NCBI RefSeq assembly: GCF_002879615.1
Contig: NZ_PNRF01000042.1
Coordinates: 1 to 64,000 of the forward strand
Length of the DNA: 64,000 nucleotides
From: Billgrantia endophytica
GTDB taxonomy: Bacteria; Pseudomonadota; Gammaproteobacteria; Pseudomonadales; Halomonadaceae
Direction of reading: 5' to 3'
Below are positions 9,801 through 24,800 of this stretch, in pieces. The position numbers and the translations under genes were made by a program. Below the pieces are notes generated by a model. It was not told the DNA's origin, did not search any database, and saw nothing but the letters and a program-made list of their open reading frames with translations. The first letter of the stretch is position 1. Each line of letters opens with the position of its first letter.

Positions 9801-12800
9801 CGTATCGGCAACGGCAGCGTCGCGGGCGAAGACGATGGCCCGTCGCTGCGTGTCAGCGCCAACGACACTACCTACGCTTTCGGTATTGCCGGCAGCGTGG
9901 CTTCGGGGAATAGCGTCGGGGTCGGGATATCCGTGGCGGTATCGGTCGTCTCGCGCGATACCACGGCGGTGATCGGCAGCCTGGCCAACGACTTGGGTTA
10001 CTCGGGCAATATCCACGTTGGCGGTGATGTCCTGGTCGAGGCCAATACGTCTGGTGTGGTGGTCGACCTTGCACTGGCAGGGGCCAAGGCTGGGGGCAAA
10101 TCGAGCAGCGGTGTGACCTCTGACGGCGGCACGTCCGGCGGTAGTGGCGAGGACGACCCCAACAAGTGGCCGAACAATCAGAGCAACTACGACAACGTGC
10201 TGGCTGAGTTGACCGGCAAGCTGGGCCAGGGCGGCGGTAGCGGCGGCGGCGGTGACACCCAGAATAGCTATGGCGTAGGGGTTTCCGGATCGGTCGTTGT
10301 CCACATCGGCAACGACAATACCCAGGCGTTGATCCAAGGACTCGATGTGCTCGAGGTCATCGGTCATACCCGAGTGAGCGCCAACGACGATACGCACCTC
10401 GGTATCCTGGCCGGGGGGGCATCGCTGGCACTGGGCAGCGATGGGCCGCAGGTCGCAGTGGCCGGTGCGGCAGCGCTGGCCTTCCAGGATGGCATCACCC
10501 GCGCGCGCATCGATCATGTCGCTCGTCTCGATAGTCAGGGGGTGATTGTCGAAGCCCTCCGCAGTGGCTGGAGCGTGGTGGCCTCGGCAGGTCTGGCCAT
10601 CGCCAGGGGACAGAAGGGCTTTGGTTTTGCCGGATCGGCGAGCGTGTTGGTATCCGAGCGTAGCGTGGATGCCAGGCTTCGGAACATTGGCGAAGGTCAG
10701 CTGGGCGACGTGAGCGTCACGGCACGTGATGCGGCGAATACCGTGCTGGTCGCCGGTGCGGTGGCGGGCGGTGGCCGGGCAGGCATCGGTGGTGCGGCCG
10801 CCTATGCGGATATGGCCCATCAGGTCACGGCACACGGCGAAGCACTGGGCAGCGAGGCATCGGCCGTGGTCGTCGAGGGCATGGCCGTCGCCGCCGAAAG
10901 TCGTGCGCTGATCGTCAGCGTGGCGGGTTCGGCGGGTATTGGTGCCAGTGCCAAGGGGGTAGGGCTGGCCGGTACCGTCGCGGTGAACCTGATCGGCAAC
11001 TCCACGGGTGCACTGCTCGAGGATGCCTATCTGACAGCACCGGCGGCGGAAGGCGGGGGCAGCGGCGATAGCCTGCCGAGCGTGGTGGTAAGTGCGCAAG
11101 ACGAGAGCAGCATCTGGTCTCTCTCTGGCGCCGTGGGAGTCGGTGGCTCGGCCGGCTTCGGTGCGGGCATCGCCGTCAACCGCATCGCCAACGAGACCTC
11201 GGCGCTGATCGAGGGCGGTACCATTGAAGGCGCCGCCAGCGTCGCGGTGCTGGCCACCAATACCGGTTTGCTGCGCTCGTTGACCATCGGGGTCGGGGCA
11301 AGCAAGAAAGTCGCCGGGGCGGGCAGCGTGTCGGCCAACATGATTTTCAATACGCTCCATGCCGGCGTGAAGGACGCCGCCCTCGAGGTCGCAGGCGACG
11401 TGTCGGTGATGGCGCTCGACCGTTCGCAACTGATCGCCATCAGCGGTGCCGCCGCCGGTTCCGGCAAGGTGGCGCTGGCCGGCAGCGTCTCTGTCAACAT
11501 GATCGACAATGACACGGCGGCCTCGATCATCTCCAGCCAGGTGGAGGCGGGTGGAAACGTGCTGGTGGATGCCGCGTCCGAGGCCTTGGTGGTGTCGGTG
11601 GCGTTAGGCGGAGCCGGGGCCGGCAAGGTCGGCCTGGCCGGCGCGATCACCGTCAACCTCGTTTCGGGTCAGACCGTCGCACACCTGCAGAACAGCGACA
11701 TTACCGCAGGCGGCGATATTCAGGTACAGGCCACTGACAGTGCACAACTGGTGGTGATCGCCATCGGGGCGGCGGGGGCCGGCAAGGTCGCCGGCGGTAT
11801 CAGCAGCACCACGGTGCAGACCGATAACGCCATTGTCGCACTGGTCGAGGGCGGAAGGCTCGAGGCCGAGAATGTCAACGTCTGGGCCGGTCTGGCCGAC
11901 GATGACGCCCGCGAGGCATTCGATCTGCAAGCCCTGATCGGCGTCAACCCGGAGACAGAAGGCACTGAGCTGGCGCCGGACGAGGACCCCGACGAGGACG
12001 AACCGGATATCGCCGCGCGGGATCTGGGCAATGTGGATTGGACCGCTGGCGTGATCAATATCAGCATCGCCGGCGCGGGGGCCGGGGCCGCTTCGGGGGC
12101 GGCCGCGGTCGGCCTGAACTGGATGCGCAGTTCGGTACGTGCCGAGATCAGCGGAGGCGCCGAGGTGACGGCCGGGGAGGACGTGTCGGTCATCGCCGCC
12201 GACGACAAGGGGCTGGTCAATTTCGCCTTCGGTGTGGCCGGGGCCGGCAAAGTGGCCGGTGGGGCGGCGATCGCCTTCAACTATATCGGCGGAGATCCCA
12301 CCGATCCCTCGCGTACCGTCGACAATACCAGTGACGATGACGTGGACGCCTCAGAGGACATGCTGATCCTCGAGGGCGGCGGCAATACCTTCGACTATCG
12401 TGTCGGCCAGGTCGCCGCCGTCATCGATGATGCCACGGTGACGGCCGAAGCGGGTGATGTCACGGTCGCTGCCGCAGCCACGGCACAACTGCTCAATATC
12501 ACCGCCGGCGGTGCCGGGGCCGGCAAGGTGGCACTTGCGGGCTCTATTGCCATCAACTTCATGCAGCACGACCTGCTGGCCACGGTGCGCAACGGCGCCG
12601 AGGTCGAGGCGACGGACGGCGACATCACGGTCAGCGCCTCGGTGGCGCCGATCATGATCAACGTGGCGGGCGCGGCGGCGGGAGCCGGTGCCGTGGGCCT
12701 GGCCGGTGCCTCGGCCACCAACGATATGGCGTCCATCGTCAGCGCTCGGATAGAGGGTGCCGATACCGTGCTCACGGCGGGTGGCGATATCCGCGTCGTA

Positions 12801-15800
12801 GCCGAGCTGATCCGGGTCACCGATGTACCGACGATCGGTATCGGCGGCGATCTGATCGCCGACGAGGAGGAGGACGAGGACCGTCCGGCGTTGCCGGAGC
12901 AGGGAGACCAGATATGGAGCTTCGCGCTGAGCGGCGCGGGGGCCGGCAAGGTGGCCGTGGCAGGGGCGCTGTCGCTCAACTGGCTGCGCACCAATGTCGA
13001 AGCGGTCGTCGATGCCGCCACGCTGACCGCAGGCGGCGATATTACCCTGCAGGCCAGCGACGATCTGGGGCTCAACGCCTTCACCGCTGCTGGCGCGGGG
13101 GCCGGTGCCTTCGCCATGGCCGGTTACATGGCCTACAACTATATCGGTGGCGATCCTGACGATCCCACCAGCGACGCCGCCAACCGAATACAGGCGCTGA
13201 TCAAGAATGGCGCCAGTGTGACCAGCACCGGCGGCAGCGTAATGCTGTCGGCACTCTCCGACTCGCGTATCAACGCCTATGCGCTGGGTGGCGCCGTGGC
13301 CGGCTTCGCCGCGCTCAGCGGTACCACCTCGCTCAATTTCACTCGCAAGGATATCAGGGCCGACGTGCTGGGCGGTTCGCAGGTAAGCGCCGCTGGCGAT
13401 ATCGCCATCGCCGCCGCCGACACCAGCAGGATCACCTCGGCCAGCGCCCAGGTCAACGTCGCGGTGAAGGGGGGCGCGGCAGGAATCTCGGTCTCCTATC
13501 ACGATATTCAGAACAGCATCGTGGCTGGTAGCCAGGGGTCTGACCTGACCAGCAGCGATGGCGGCGATATCCTGATCACCGCCGATTCGCGCTCCGAGAA
13601 CCTGATCGTGATCGCCGGGGTGACCTACGGCACCTTCGGTGCCGGGGCCGGCAATGCCGGCAGTTCCTTGATCAACAATGCCACCCAGGCGCGTATCGAC
13701 GGTGGCAGTGCGACCGCCGATGGCAGCCTGCTGGTACATGCCGACAGCTTCGATACCAGCACCATCACGCTCGGTACGGTCGCGGTCGGCGCCGTGGCGG
13801 TGGGCGGTGGCGTCGGTGTCGACCTGATGGGCAGTACCACCGAGGCGTGGATCGGTGGCGGTGCCGTGGTGCATGCCGCAGGCAATGGCGCGGCCCTGAA
13901 TATCGCCACCCGGTGGGGCGATGGCGATTGGGCCAGCGAGAGTCGCCATGGTGTGGTGGTACTGGCCACCAGCCGCATGGAGTTCCTGAGCCTGGCGCTT
14001 ACCGTGGCGGGCGGAGCGACCGGGGCCCTTGCCGCCAATGTCACTGTCGACGGCATCAACGGCCATACCCATGCCTATATCGACAACGCCAGCGTTACCA
14101 GCGAACGTGACGTGGTAGTGCGTGCGCTGCATCGTAGCGATGCCGACAGCGGCGGCGGCGCGGCGGCCATCGACATGACGGCTGCCTTTGCCGCTGGCGT
14201 CGACGTCTCGCTGCTGGGCCACCAGACCCATGCCTGGATCGATGGCGGCGACTATAACGACGATGGCCCGATGGTGAGCGGCGGTGTGGTCGATGTCGAC
14301 GCTCGCGCCGATATCAGCTTCGTTTCGGTGGTCATCGGCGCCGCCGTGGGCATCGGCGGAACGGCCGCTGCGGGCTCGGCCAGCGCGGTCGATCTGTCGA
14401 TCAACACCCTGGCCTATGTCCGCGATGTCACGATCTCCGCCGCCAGCATCCAGGTGGGTGCCGATAACCGGGTGGACGGCCGTTACATCGTCGGCGCGGC
14501 GGCCGGCAGTGGTGGCGTTGGCATCGGCGCCTCGCTGGCCGTGGGTCTGCTCAACCCGACCGCCATCGCCGACGTGGTGGGGGCGACGCTCATCGCTACC
14601 CATGACATCGCGGTGGAGGCGCGCCAGCGTCTGGATATCGGCATTACCGTGGCCACCGCCGCGGTGGGTAGTGGTGCCGTGGCCGGGTCGGTCTCGGTGA
14701 TGATGGTCGATGCCGTTACCGAGGCCAGGGTACTGAGTAGCGAGACTCGCCATGGTCTGCTGAACGCCGGTGGCGATGTCAGCGTGATGGCTTCCACCAC
14801 CACGCGCATGAACGAGCGCGAGGCGCCCGCCGATTATCTGCAGGGCGTCGGTACGGTCGCCGTCGGTGGCGTTGGTGCCGGGGCCTCGGTGGATGTGATG
14901 GTGCTGCGCGAACAGACCCGGGCCACGATTGGCGATGGCACCACGGTCGATGCCGGTGGCGATATCGTGGTCGAGGCTCAGCTCGACCGTCAGCTCAACT
15001 CCAGCGTGGTGGCGTTTTCCGCCAGCGCGGCGCTCAGCTTGAGCGGGGCGATTTCGGTGATCAGCCTGGGCAGTGGGCTGAGCGAGGAGAATTATCAAGA
15101 GGTCCAGGCGCTGGACGACCTGCTCGGCAACACCTTCGCGGGTTTCCAGAACGGGGAGTTCAACCTGCAGGTCGAGGCGGGAGACGACGATTCCGGCATC
15201 GATGATCCGCTCGATCCCGATGAGCAGGCCGGGTTCGACGATGACTTCGATGCGCCACCGAATGCCGGCAACCATAACCAGGCCAACCGCGAAAAGACCA
15301 ACGACGCCATGGCCGAGCTGACCTCGACGCTGACGGCCAGCGACCCGTTCGATATCGATTCGGGACAGCTCGTCGGCGATACCGCGGCTACCGTGGGGCG
15401 TAACGTGGCGCTCGAGGCCGGTGGCGATATCGTCATCGAAGCCGAAGAGCGGCTCGAGATTCATGCCATCACCGGCTCGGGCGCCGTCAGCGGTGTCGCC
15501 AGCGTGGGCGTCTCCATCGCCGTGGTCGAGCTCAACGGTGCGGTGACCGCGACCGTCGGGGCCGGCTCGACGCTCGAGGCCGGTGGCGACATCACGTTGT
15601 CGAGCCACTTGGCCAGCAACGTCGACATCGATGCCTACGGCGGCTCGGCGGCACTCTACGTGGCGGTGGGCGGGCAGTCGGCCACGCTGCTCGACCGCAC
15701 TCAGCAGCTTGCCTATCTGGAGGCCGGTAGCGGGCCATCCAGCGGTGTGACCATTGCATCGGCGAACCATGTCCAGGTGCAGGCCAGTGCCGAGCGGGAC

Positions 15801-18800
15801 TACTCGCTGTTGGCCGCCGGTGGCGCCATCGGCTCGGTGGCGGCGGGGGTTTCCGTCGGTATCGTCCAGGTCGATGGCGCGACCCGTGCCTGGGTGGGCG
15901 ACGATGCGCGCATCGGCATTGACAGCCAGGTCGCGTCGCTGACGGTGAGTGCCGCCAGCCTGGATCGCATCGACCTGACGGTGGTGGCCGTGGCCGCCGG
16001 GTTGGGTGGAGCGGGCACGGCCAATGTCTCCACCGTCACTCTGGGCAACGATGTCCAGGCCTGGCTGGGGGATGGCGTGACCCTCGAGGCGCTGGGCGAT
16101 GTGCTCATCAGCGCGCTGCACACGCCGCGTGTCAGCGTCGAGTCGGTGGGGGTGGCGGTCAGCGCCGGTGTCGGCATCGGTGCCTCGGTCGTGGTCGGCA
16201 ACCTCGGCACCCAGGTGCTGGCACAGGTCGGCACTCCGGGAACCGCCAACAGTGATATCAGCCTTTCCGCACGCGATCTCATCGTCAAGGCCGGTGTCGA
16301 GCGACTCGGCGACGCGCCTTCACTGTATGCCGAAGCCGTCGGCTCTGCCGGCGGTGCGCTGCTTGGCCTCAATGCCACGGTGGTCACCCTGCGGGACACC
16401 AGCTCCGCTCAGGCGCTGATTGCCGATACGCAGCAGCGGCGTGGCGCACCGGGCAATGCCGGGGACGGGGAGCATAATCTCTCCCTCTCGGGCCATTTGC
16501 TGCTCACCACCGACCTGGTCACGCATCTAGAAGGCCGTGCGCTGAGTGTCGTCGGCGGGCTCGTCGCCGCCGGTGCCGCGGTGGTCGACGTCCGTCAGAA
16601 CACGCAGAGTCGCGCCCGCCTGGGCGATGGCCACCTGGTCGCCGCCAATCGGGTCACGCTGGATGCCGCGGGTCACCAGCAGGCCGATCTCTACACCCTG
16701 GCGGGTAGCGGTGGCGTGGTGGCAGGTGCCGGAGCCGGCAATCACCTGCATCAGACGGCCATTACCGAAGCGCTGGTGGGAGCGTCGACGCTCGAGGTCA
16801 GGGCGGCCGTCGCCTCGCCGGACCCTGACGCCGGCAAGATCCTGCTGCGTGCCGACCAAACCTTCGAGTTGGAGAGCGAAATCCTCGCCGCGGCGGGCGG
16901 GGTCTTCGGTGGAACGGGTGCCGAGGCCACGTTCCGTATCGAGGCCAATACGCTGGCTGGCGTGGCGGACCTGGCCGTGCTCACGGCCGACACCATCGAC
17001 ATGCTGGCCGACAGCACCGTCATCCGGGAGCGTCTGGCTGGCGCGGGAAATGACACCATTCGCGGCGTGGCGGGGGGTGCCGTCGCCGGTGCCGGCGCCA
17101 GTAGCGATGCGCTGTTCGATCTCGACACGCGCGTCGAGGTGGGGCGCGATGCCGTCCTCACCACCACGCTGGGCGATATGCGCCTCGAGGCCTTCAACGC
17201 CATCACCTTCCACGATCAGATCAATCTCACCGCGGCGGGCCTGGGCTCGGGGGCGGGCATCACCTCGCACATTCGCGACGATGACATGGCCGCCAGTGTG
17301 TTGATCCACGACAACGCCGTGCTGTACAGCGCCGGTGAGCTGGTGGCCACCGCCCGGGGCACGGGTGACCTGAGTTCCGTGCTGCTGATGGATACCTATG
17401 GCGCCGCCACCGTGGGTGTGGGCGACGTACGCGTGATCCTGAGCCCCACCAATCGCATCGTGATGGCCGAAGGCGCCCACGCCACGGCCTATGGCGACAT
17501 CAACTTCGCGGCGGGGGGCGATATCCGTGGCAACCGCGATGAGTATGCATTGAGCGCCACGCTCGATAGCTTCGCCGGCAGCTTGATCCCCATCACCGAC
17601 CTCAACGCCCGGGCCGAGATGGACCAGTCGCATCTGATCGATATCCGCAGCGGTGCCGAACTGGTGGGCGCGCGGGATATTACCCTGTTCACCGAACGCT
17701 TCGGCTACAGCGACATGAATGCCCAGGCCAAGGGAGTGAATTGGCTCTCGGCGATTGGTAGTGCCATCGACGCCGCTCTGGGCGGTGGCGGTGGGACCGA
17801 GATTCTTGACGGTGACGTGGTCACGCTCTCGGACGGTCGCGTCAATATCGACGGCACGGTTCGCACCGGTATCGACCGGCACCAGCGTCTGGTGCTGGAA
17901 ATGGCCGACATCGAAGCACAGGCGCACGACATTAACCAGGCGCTGGATTCTCTGCGTGACGATCTGCTGGCCATTCGAGGTGCCAATGAACCCGAGATCT
18001 TGACGCTGCTTGGCCAGATCGACGCACTCGAAGCCCAGTTGGTTCTACTCGAGGAGCAACTGGAGGAACTGAACGACAAACTGGTGGAACTGGAAGCGGA
18101 CAGGGCCGAACTCGAGGGCGAGCTCGACGAGCTGGAAGATGAACTCGCTGATCTCAATACCGCGCTCGAGGCCGCTCAAGCGGACGAGGATGACGAGGAG
18201 ATCGCTCGTCTCGAGGCCGAAATCGCGGACAAGCAAGACGAGATCGAGGCCAAGGAGGATGAGATCGAGGCCAAGCAGGCCGCCATTACTGCCAGGAACG
18301 TCGAGATCGCAGACACGGAGCAGGTGATCGCCAGCAGGGAGAGCGAAATCGCCTCCACACAGGATCAGATCGCTACCAAGCAGGCCGAGATCAATGCCAA
18401 GCAGGTCGAGATCGACGCCAAGGAAGCCGAGCTGGACGATCTGTTCGTGGGCAATGCGGGCGACTTCCTCGTCGCGCGGGAGGGATACGACGATATCGGC
18501 TTCAGCGTGGGCTATACCCGAGGTCAGTCCGAGCTGGTCGACGAGCTTCGCAGCCTCAGGGAGCGCTTTACGCTCTACCGCAGTTCTGGTAACGAGCTAT
18601 TGGTCGAATTCTATGAAAACGAGATCGAGCGTATCGAACAGCGGCTGCTCGACGAGGGTTTCGCCGAGCGGGTCGGCGACGACATCCTGATCAACGAGGT
18701 CGACCAGCTCACCGTCTACATCGATGATATCTGGGCCCAGGCGGGTACCGTCTACGTCTTCGCCAACGATCTCACCGGTAGCGGGGAGGTGGATGCCCCC

Positions 18801-21800
18801 GGGGATGCCAGCGTCACCATTCTCAATACAGCGCCGTCGCGCATGGTGCTGGGCAGCACCGAGATTCCTCAGGTGGTCGGCGGACTCTACTTCAACCTCA
18901 CCGAAGTGGACAGCTACGAAGCCATCAACCTGCTCAATGCGAGCCTGACCACGACGCTTTCGGGTCTCAACCCGGCGGGTAGCGAGGAGGCGACGCCGCG
19001 CATCACCATCGTCAACAGCCACGGTGTCTCCTTTGATCCCAACGATGGCACCCAGGGGCAGGTGCTCGATGCCCTGGTGCGGGGCTTGCAACTGGAAGGG
19101 CTCAGCGACACGCAGCGCGACGCTTTTCTTTACGACGGCACGGACTATGGCAGTGCGCCGCCGCCCAGCGTGTTGTTTGCGCTCACGGGCACCACGCGCA
19201 ACGTATCCGGTGAGATCATTGCCTACGCGGCGGGTTCGCTGGAGATCGAGGGTGAGATGCGCGCCGAGAGCCTGGTGCTTTCCTCGGCGGGAGAGATTTC
19301 CGTGCGCGGGCTTTCCCAGTTCAATCCAGGCGGCAATCCCGATGCTCAGGCCGTGGATGCCCACGACGATAATGGTGTCGGCCAGCTCAGTGCGGAGGCA
19401 CTGGAGGCGATTCGCAACAGTCGCGGCGATTCGCCGGATCTTTCCGCTGGCGTGATCGTGATCGATGCCGAGTATGTCAACCTCAACGGTTATATTCGTG
19501 CCGGTGAGGACAGTTATCGCCTGGTGCTGGGTGATGCCGATGCCCAACGTATCGCTGATCACATCCGCAGCGGCAGCACCAGCAGCATCGTGCTGCCGGC
19601 GTCCAGCGGGACTGCGCTGGCCATCTTCAACCCGCGTACCGGGCAGATCGAAGTACAGAACATCGCCATCGAGGGCGGTCGTCTCGATATCACCGGCCAT
19701 GTGGTCAATACGGGCAATGGTTTGCTGGAGGTGCTGGGGGGCTACGGTACCATCGAGGTGGTCAACGAGACCCAGTATACCCTTGCCGTGGGCGGGCTGG
19801 ACGTCAGCCGCCCGGGCCAGGGCATTCTGCGTATCAATGACAAATTCACCGGGCTGCATGAATACACCTACGACTCGAACGGCGACAACACCTACACCTT
19901 CAAGCCCCGGGAGGATGTTCGCTATGGCTTCAGCGTGGCCCAGGACAGCACCGAGCGGCGCTATGCGCAGAAGGGCTCGAGTAGCTGGCTGGGCATCGAT
20001 GCACTGGCCGCCGACCCGAGAACGCTGAACTGGGGGGACGTCGAACACAGCCCCGGCAAGCTGCAGGAGGCGCTTTCCTATTTTTACGTCGGCAATGAGA
20101 GCGGCTACCAATACGGCGAAACACAGGTAGGTGCGGGCGACGAAGAAGAGCTGCCGGATTGGAACGACATCGAGGCTAAACTGGTGGACAAGTGGTCCAC
20201 CAGTACCTGGTATGGCAAGAAGACCAACTACGGCAAGTACGTGCAGGAGCGCGAGAGCGTCATTCTGCATACCCATTCGGTGGAGGCCAATCACGACGTC
20301 CTGATCCGCTTCATCGGTAACGATACCGGCACCATCAATATCGACTCCCGCGGCGATGTGGTGCTGATCGGCGATCTCGCCAACCATAACGGCACCAGTA
20401 CGGTGCGCACCGATGGTGAGATTCTCCAGGCGGACGATCAGCGCCGCGACATTCGCATCAGCGGGGCGGATGTCGTGCTGCGTGCCGAGAATGGCATTGG
20501 CGCCGGTCGCTCCATCGACCTGTACAACCGGCTGGGACCGGATGCCGCGCAGGCGCCGCCGATGCGACTGGATGCGGTGACCGTGCGCGGCGATATCAAC
20601 ATCGGCCAGCTCAACGGTGACCTGATCGTCGACCGCGCTCATACCGAGTTCGGCGACGTGCGGCTGGTCGCGCAGGGTGACTTGCTGGCCGGTACCCTGA
20701 CGGGCGGGGAGAGCTCTCACATCGAGGCGGACAATGTCACGCTGCGGGCGGGGGGCGCGATTGGCACCATTGATACGCCGCTGCTGCTGCAACAGGCGGA
20801 TGAAGGCCGCCTCAATGCCGAGGCTGGGGGTGATATCGCCCTGCGTCAGGTCAGCGGTGACCTGGGCATCGAAAGAGTGGCGAGCGAGGCCGGCAGCGTG
20901 TGGATCAGCGTCGAAGGCGATCTGGTTGACCGTAATGACGACAGTCGCCGCGATGAGCGTACCTTCGAGCAACTGCGCGACGGTGTCTGGCATCAGATGG
21001 GGCTGACCGACGAAAACCGTATCGAAGACGCCAAGCGCGAGTTGGAGGCGCGCAAGAACAACGAGTACGACACCTACTGGAACTATCGCCTCTCCACCAG
21101 TGAGGATGTGTTGGGTGGGCTGGCCGATGGCGACGTCTACGAAGTGCTGGAGGTACGGGAGGACGGCAGCATCCTGCTCGGGGTCCGGCAGGGCGATGAA
21201 ATCTATACCGTCACCATCCAGGCGCCCGATATCGAAGCCGACGAGCCCCGCGCCGAGCATCGTTTCTATACCGGTGGCGAGACGTTCATCACGATCGACA
21301 GCCTCCTGCAGGTGACCGACGAGGGTGGCATCGCCGGTACCGGCTTGGCCGTCGTTGGCCAGGCGCTGACCTACCGCCGTGTCGTCGAGTACGACGAGAA
21401 TCTTGGCGTCATCCTCACCGAACGGGAGCGCGCCGCCTATGCCGAGGCGTTGCGCCAGCTCGATCCGGATATCTCCGATACGGAACTGGAAGATCGCATC
21501 GACGGGATCGAGGCCGACCGCAACACGGTCTATCAGCGCATGCACGACAGCTATGGCGTGGACGGCAACGGTGACGCCGCCTTCTTGAGGGATCTCGATT
21601 TCCAGGCGCAGTTGACGGCAGCGGAGATCGCCAATATCGAAGGCAGTATCAAGATATGGACCGAGCAGGAACTACTTTCCCTGATTGGTTCCGGCCTGCT
21701 GCAGGAAACCACCAATACCCGTCCCGATATCCAGGCTCCCAATATCGTGGCCGCGGGCGATATCACCCTGATCGCCGGCGGCAACGTCGGTGTTGCCAGC

Positions 21801-24800
21801 GGGCGCGAAGTGCTCGACATGAGCGGCGGGCTTGCCGGACTCAGCGACGAGGAACGGGTGCTGCTTTCCGCCGCCGAGCGTCAGGACGTCAGCTATCTCA
21901 AGCACGAACCTGTCGAGGCGAGGGTGAATTTCACCAGCGTCGAGCGTGAAGACGGTGTGACCACGCTGGTACTGGAGCTCAGCGACGGCGGCGTATGGGA
22001 TACCGATCACTTCAGCGTGGGTGAGTGGCTCGATATCGCCGGAGCGACCCTCAACGGCACCGAGGGCGGGCTGTACTACGAGATCGTGGGCATCGAGGGT
22101 GACGGCACCCGGCTCCAGCTCGAAACCCGACTCGATGCGGTGGCGGAAGCCGGTATCCTGGTCGAGATGGCTACGGTGGTGCTCGATCCGCAGGCGGAGG
22201 TCAGTGAAGGCAATGTCATTCGCTACATCGCCATCAGCCAGGTGGAGGATTTCAACATCGCCAATGGCGGCGATGTCTACGTGGAGGCGGGAGGATCGAT
22301 CTATCTCGGTGCCGATGCCGAAGGGCAAAACGTCGACCTTAGCCTGGCACGGCTGGAGGCCGGCGGCGATGCCCGAATCCGGGTATCGGGCAGCATCTTG
22401 GCGGCCGATGTGGCGGGCGACCTGGTGATCCGCAGCAACGACCTGGTGCTGGAGGCGGCCAATGGCCAGATCGGCAGCGGCGAGGAGGCGCCGTTGCAGC
22501 TGAATCTGCGCGAGGACGCCAACGTCACCGCCCGGGCCTGGGGGTCGATCTTCCTGCACGAGATCGGGGGCGATCTCAACGTTTCGACGATGTTCTCCCA
22601 GAGCGGGGATATCTGGCTCGAGGCGGCGGGCAGCATTACCGACGGGCTCAACCACGACCTGCTCAACATGCTGGCCAATAACGTCACGCTGATTGCCGGT
22701 GACAGCATCGGCAGCGCGGGCAACTTCCTCGAGCTGGCGACCCGGGCCGGTGCCCCCGGTGGCGGTATCGTCACGGCCACGGCGGGGAACGACATCTATC
22801 TGGATGGCGTCGATGGTCATCTGAGAGTCGGCTTCATCGAGGCCGGCGGGCACACGCATCTGCGTGCGCTGCTGGACATCATCGGCACCCAGGCCAATGA
22901 GCTGGCGGGCGATATCCTGACCAAGACGCTGCGGCTGGAGACCCGTATCGGCGGTATCGGTCAGGCCGATCGCCTGCTGGCGATCATGACCGACGACGAT
23001 GAGGGACGGCTGGACATCGACAGCGCCGATACGGTCTTCGTGCGCGAGGTGCTGGGAAGCGCCGACCTGAATCGCACCGGTGACTTGCGCCTGGGCCAGG
23101 TCAGCGCCGGCAGCGATGACACCCTGGCGCTGCTCTTCTCGGAGGTGGGCAATATCCTCAACGCCCTGGATGAGGGCGAGGTCAACATCCTCTCCTACGG
23201 CGTCTATCTCGTCGCTCAGCACAACATCGGGCGGCAGGACAAGGTGATCACCACCGCCACCGGAGTGTTGCAGGGTGAATCCCGCGAGGGTCAAGTGTTC
23301 CTCGACAACAGCGGCCATTTGATCATCGATGGCCTGGGCCTCACCGCCGCCGGTGACATCGAGATCACCACCAACAGCCCACTGACCGTGCGCGAGGACG
23401 TGATGTCAGTATCGGGTAACGTCTACTTCTATGCCATGGAGAGTCTTGACCCCGGCGACATCGTGACGTTCACCAATGGCGTGCGGGTCGAGGCGCAGCA
23501 GGGCAGTATCTTCGTTTTTGCCGCCGACGGTATCGTCATCGACGATGACCAAGTAGTGCTCAAGGCCGCCAACGACATCCATCTGCGCGTGGAAACGTGG
23601 GAAACCACGCTTCTGGGGATTCTGCTCGATGACGCCCGTGCCACCAGCATATTGCGTGGCACCCTGGAAGCCGGCGATACCCTTCATATGGTCGGTGGCA
23701 ACGAGAAAGGCCAGGACTGGCTGATCGATGACGACGCCCTGCTCATCGCCACTGCCGTGCAACTGGATACAGGCGATGGGGATAATCGCTTCGAGCTGCA
23801 GGGCCGGATCCAGGGCAACGATGTCGAACTCAACGGTGGCAATGGTGGTGACGTATTGTGGCTGTCCGGCGAGATCGAGGCCGACCACGTTCGGGTTCAG
23901 GGCGGTGCGGGCGACGACCATGTCACCTTCGACGGCATTCACGGCCTGGGCCGCCTGGAGGTCGGGCTCGGCGACGGCGACGACACCCTGCGCGTGCACG
24001 GTACCCTTCATGCCGCCGATGGCATGCTGTTCGATGGCGCCGCCGGCGACGACGACCTGATGCTGCATGCCGACGAGTTGATCGGCGAGATCGTCGTGCT
24101 CGGCGGCGAGGGCGACGACCTGATCACCGTGGTCGAGCTCAACAGCCGCGACGACCTGTTGACGCTGGACGGCGGAGCAGGCAGCGATACCTACCGCATC
24201 GTCACTCACCAGGGCGGGAACGCCAACTACGAGATCACCGTGGCCGACAGCGGCGCGATCAACGACGGCGTCGACTTCCTGTTCATCGAAGGGCGCGGCT
24301 TCGACGATTACACCAACGTGCTCGAGCGTGGATTGAGCGACTACGTTGACGGCAACACAAGCGACCTGTTCCTTGTGCGCAAGAACTTCATTGCACGCCT
24401 GGACGGCGATGCCGGTGCCGGGGTGACGGGCAACAACGTCGAACGCATCAACTATGGCGCCGACATCAACGGGCGTGTCACGGTCAATGGCCACGACGGC
24501 GACGACGTGTTCATCGTCGACGACACCTCGGCATTGATGACCCTCGACGGTGGCAACGGCGACGACCGTTTCCAGGTCGGGCAGATCTTCGAGGATCACC
24601 CCAATCCCGAAGGCACGGCGGTGGATGGGGTGTACGCGTCCGGCGTACGTGTGGGCGATGAGATCCGCGTTACCCAGACGACCCTGGGTTACCTCAGCTA
24701 CGGCAACAGCGAGGCCATGGTGATCTACGGCGGCGATGGTGACGACGACTTCATCGTCTACAGCAACAGGGCGCTGCTGCGCCTGGAGGGTGAGGGCGGT

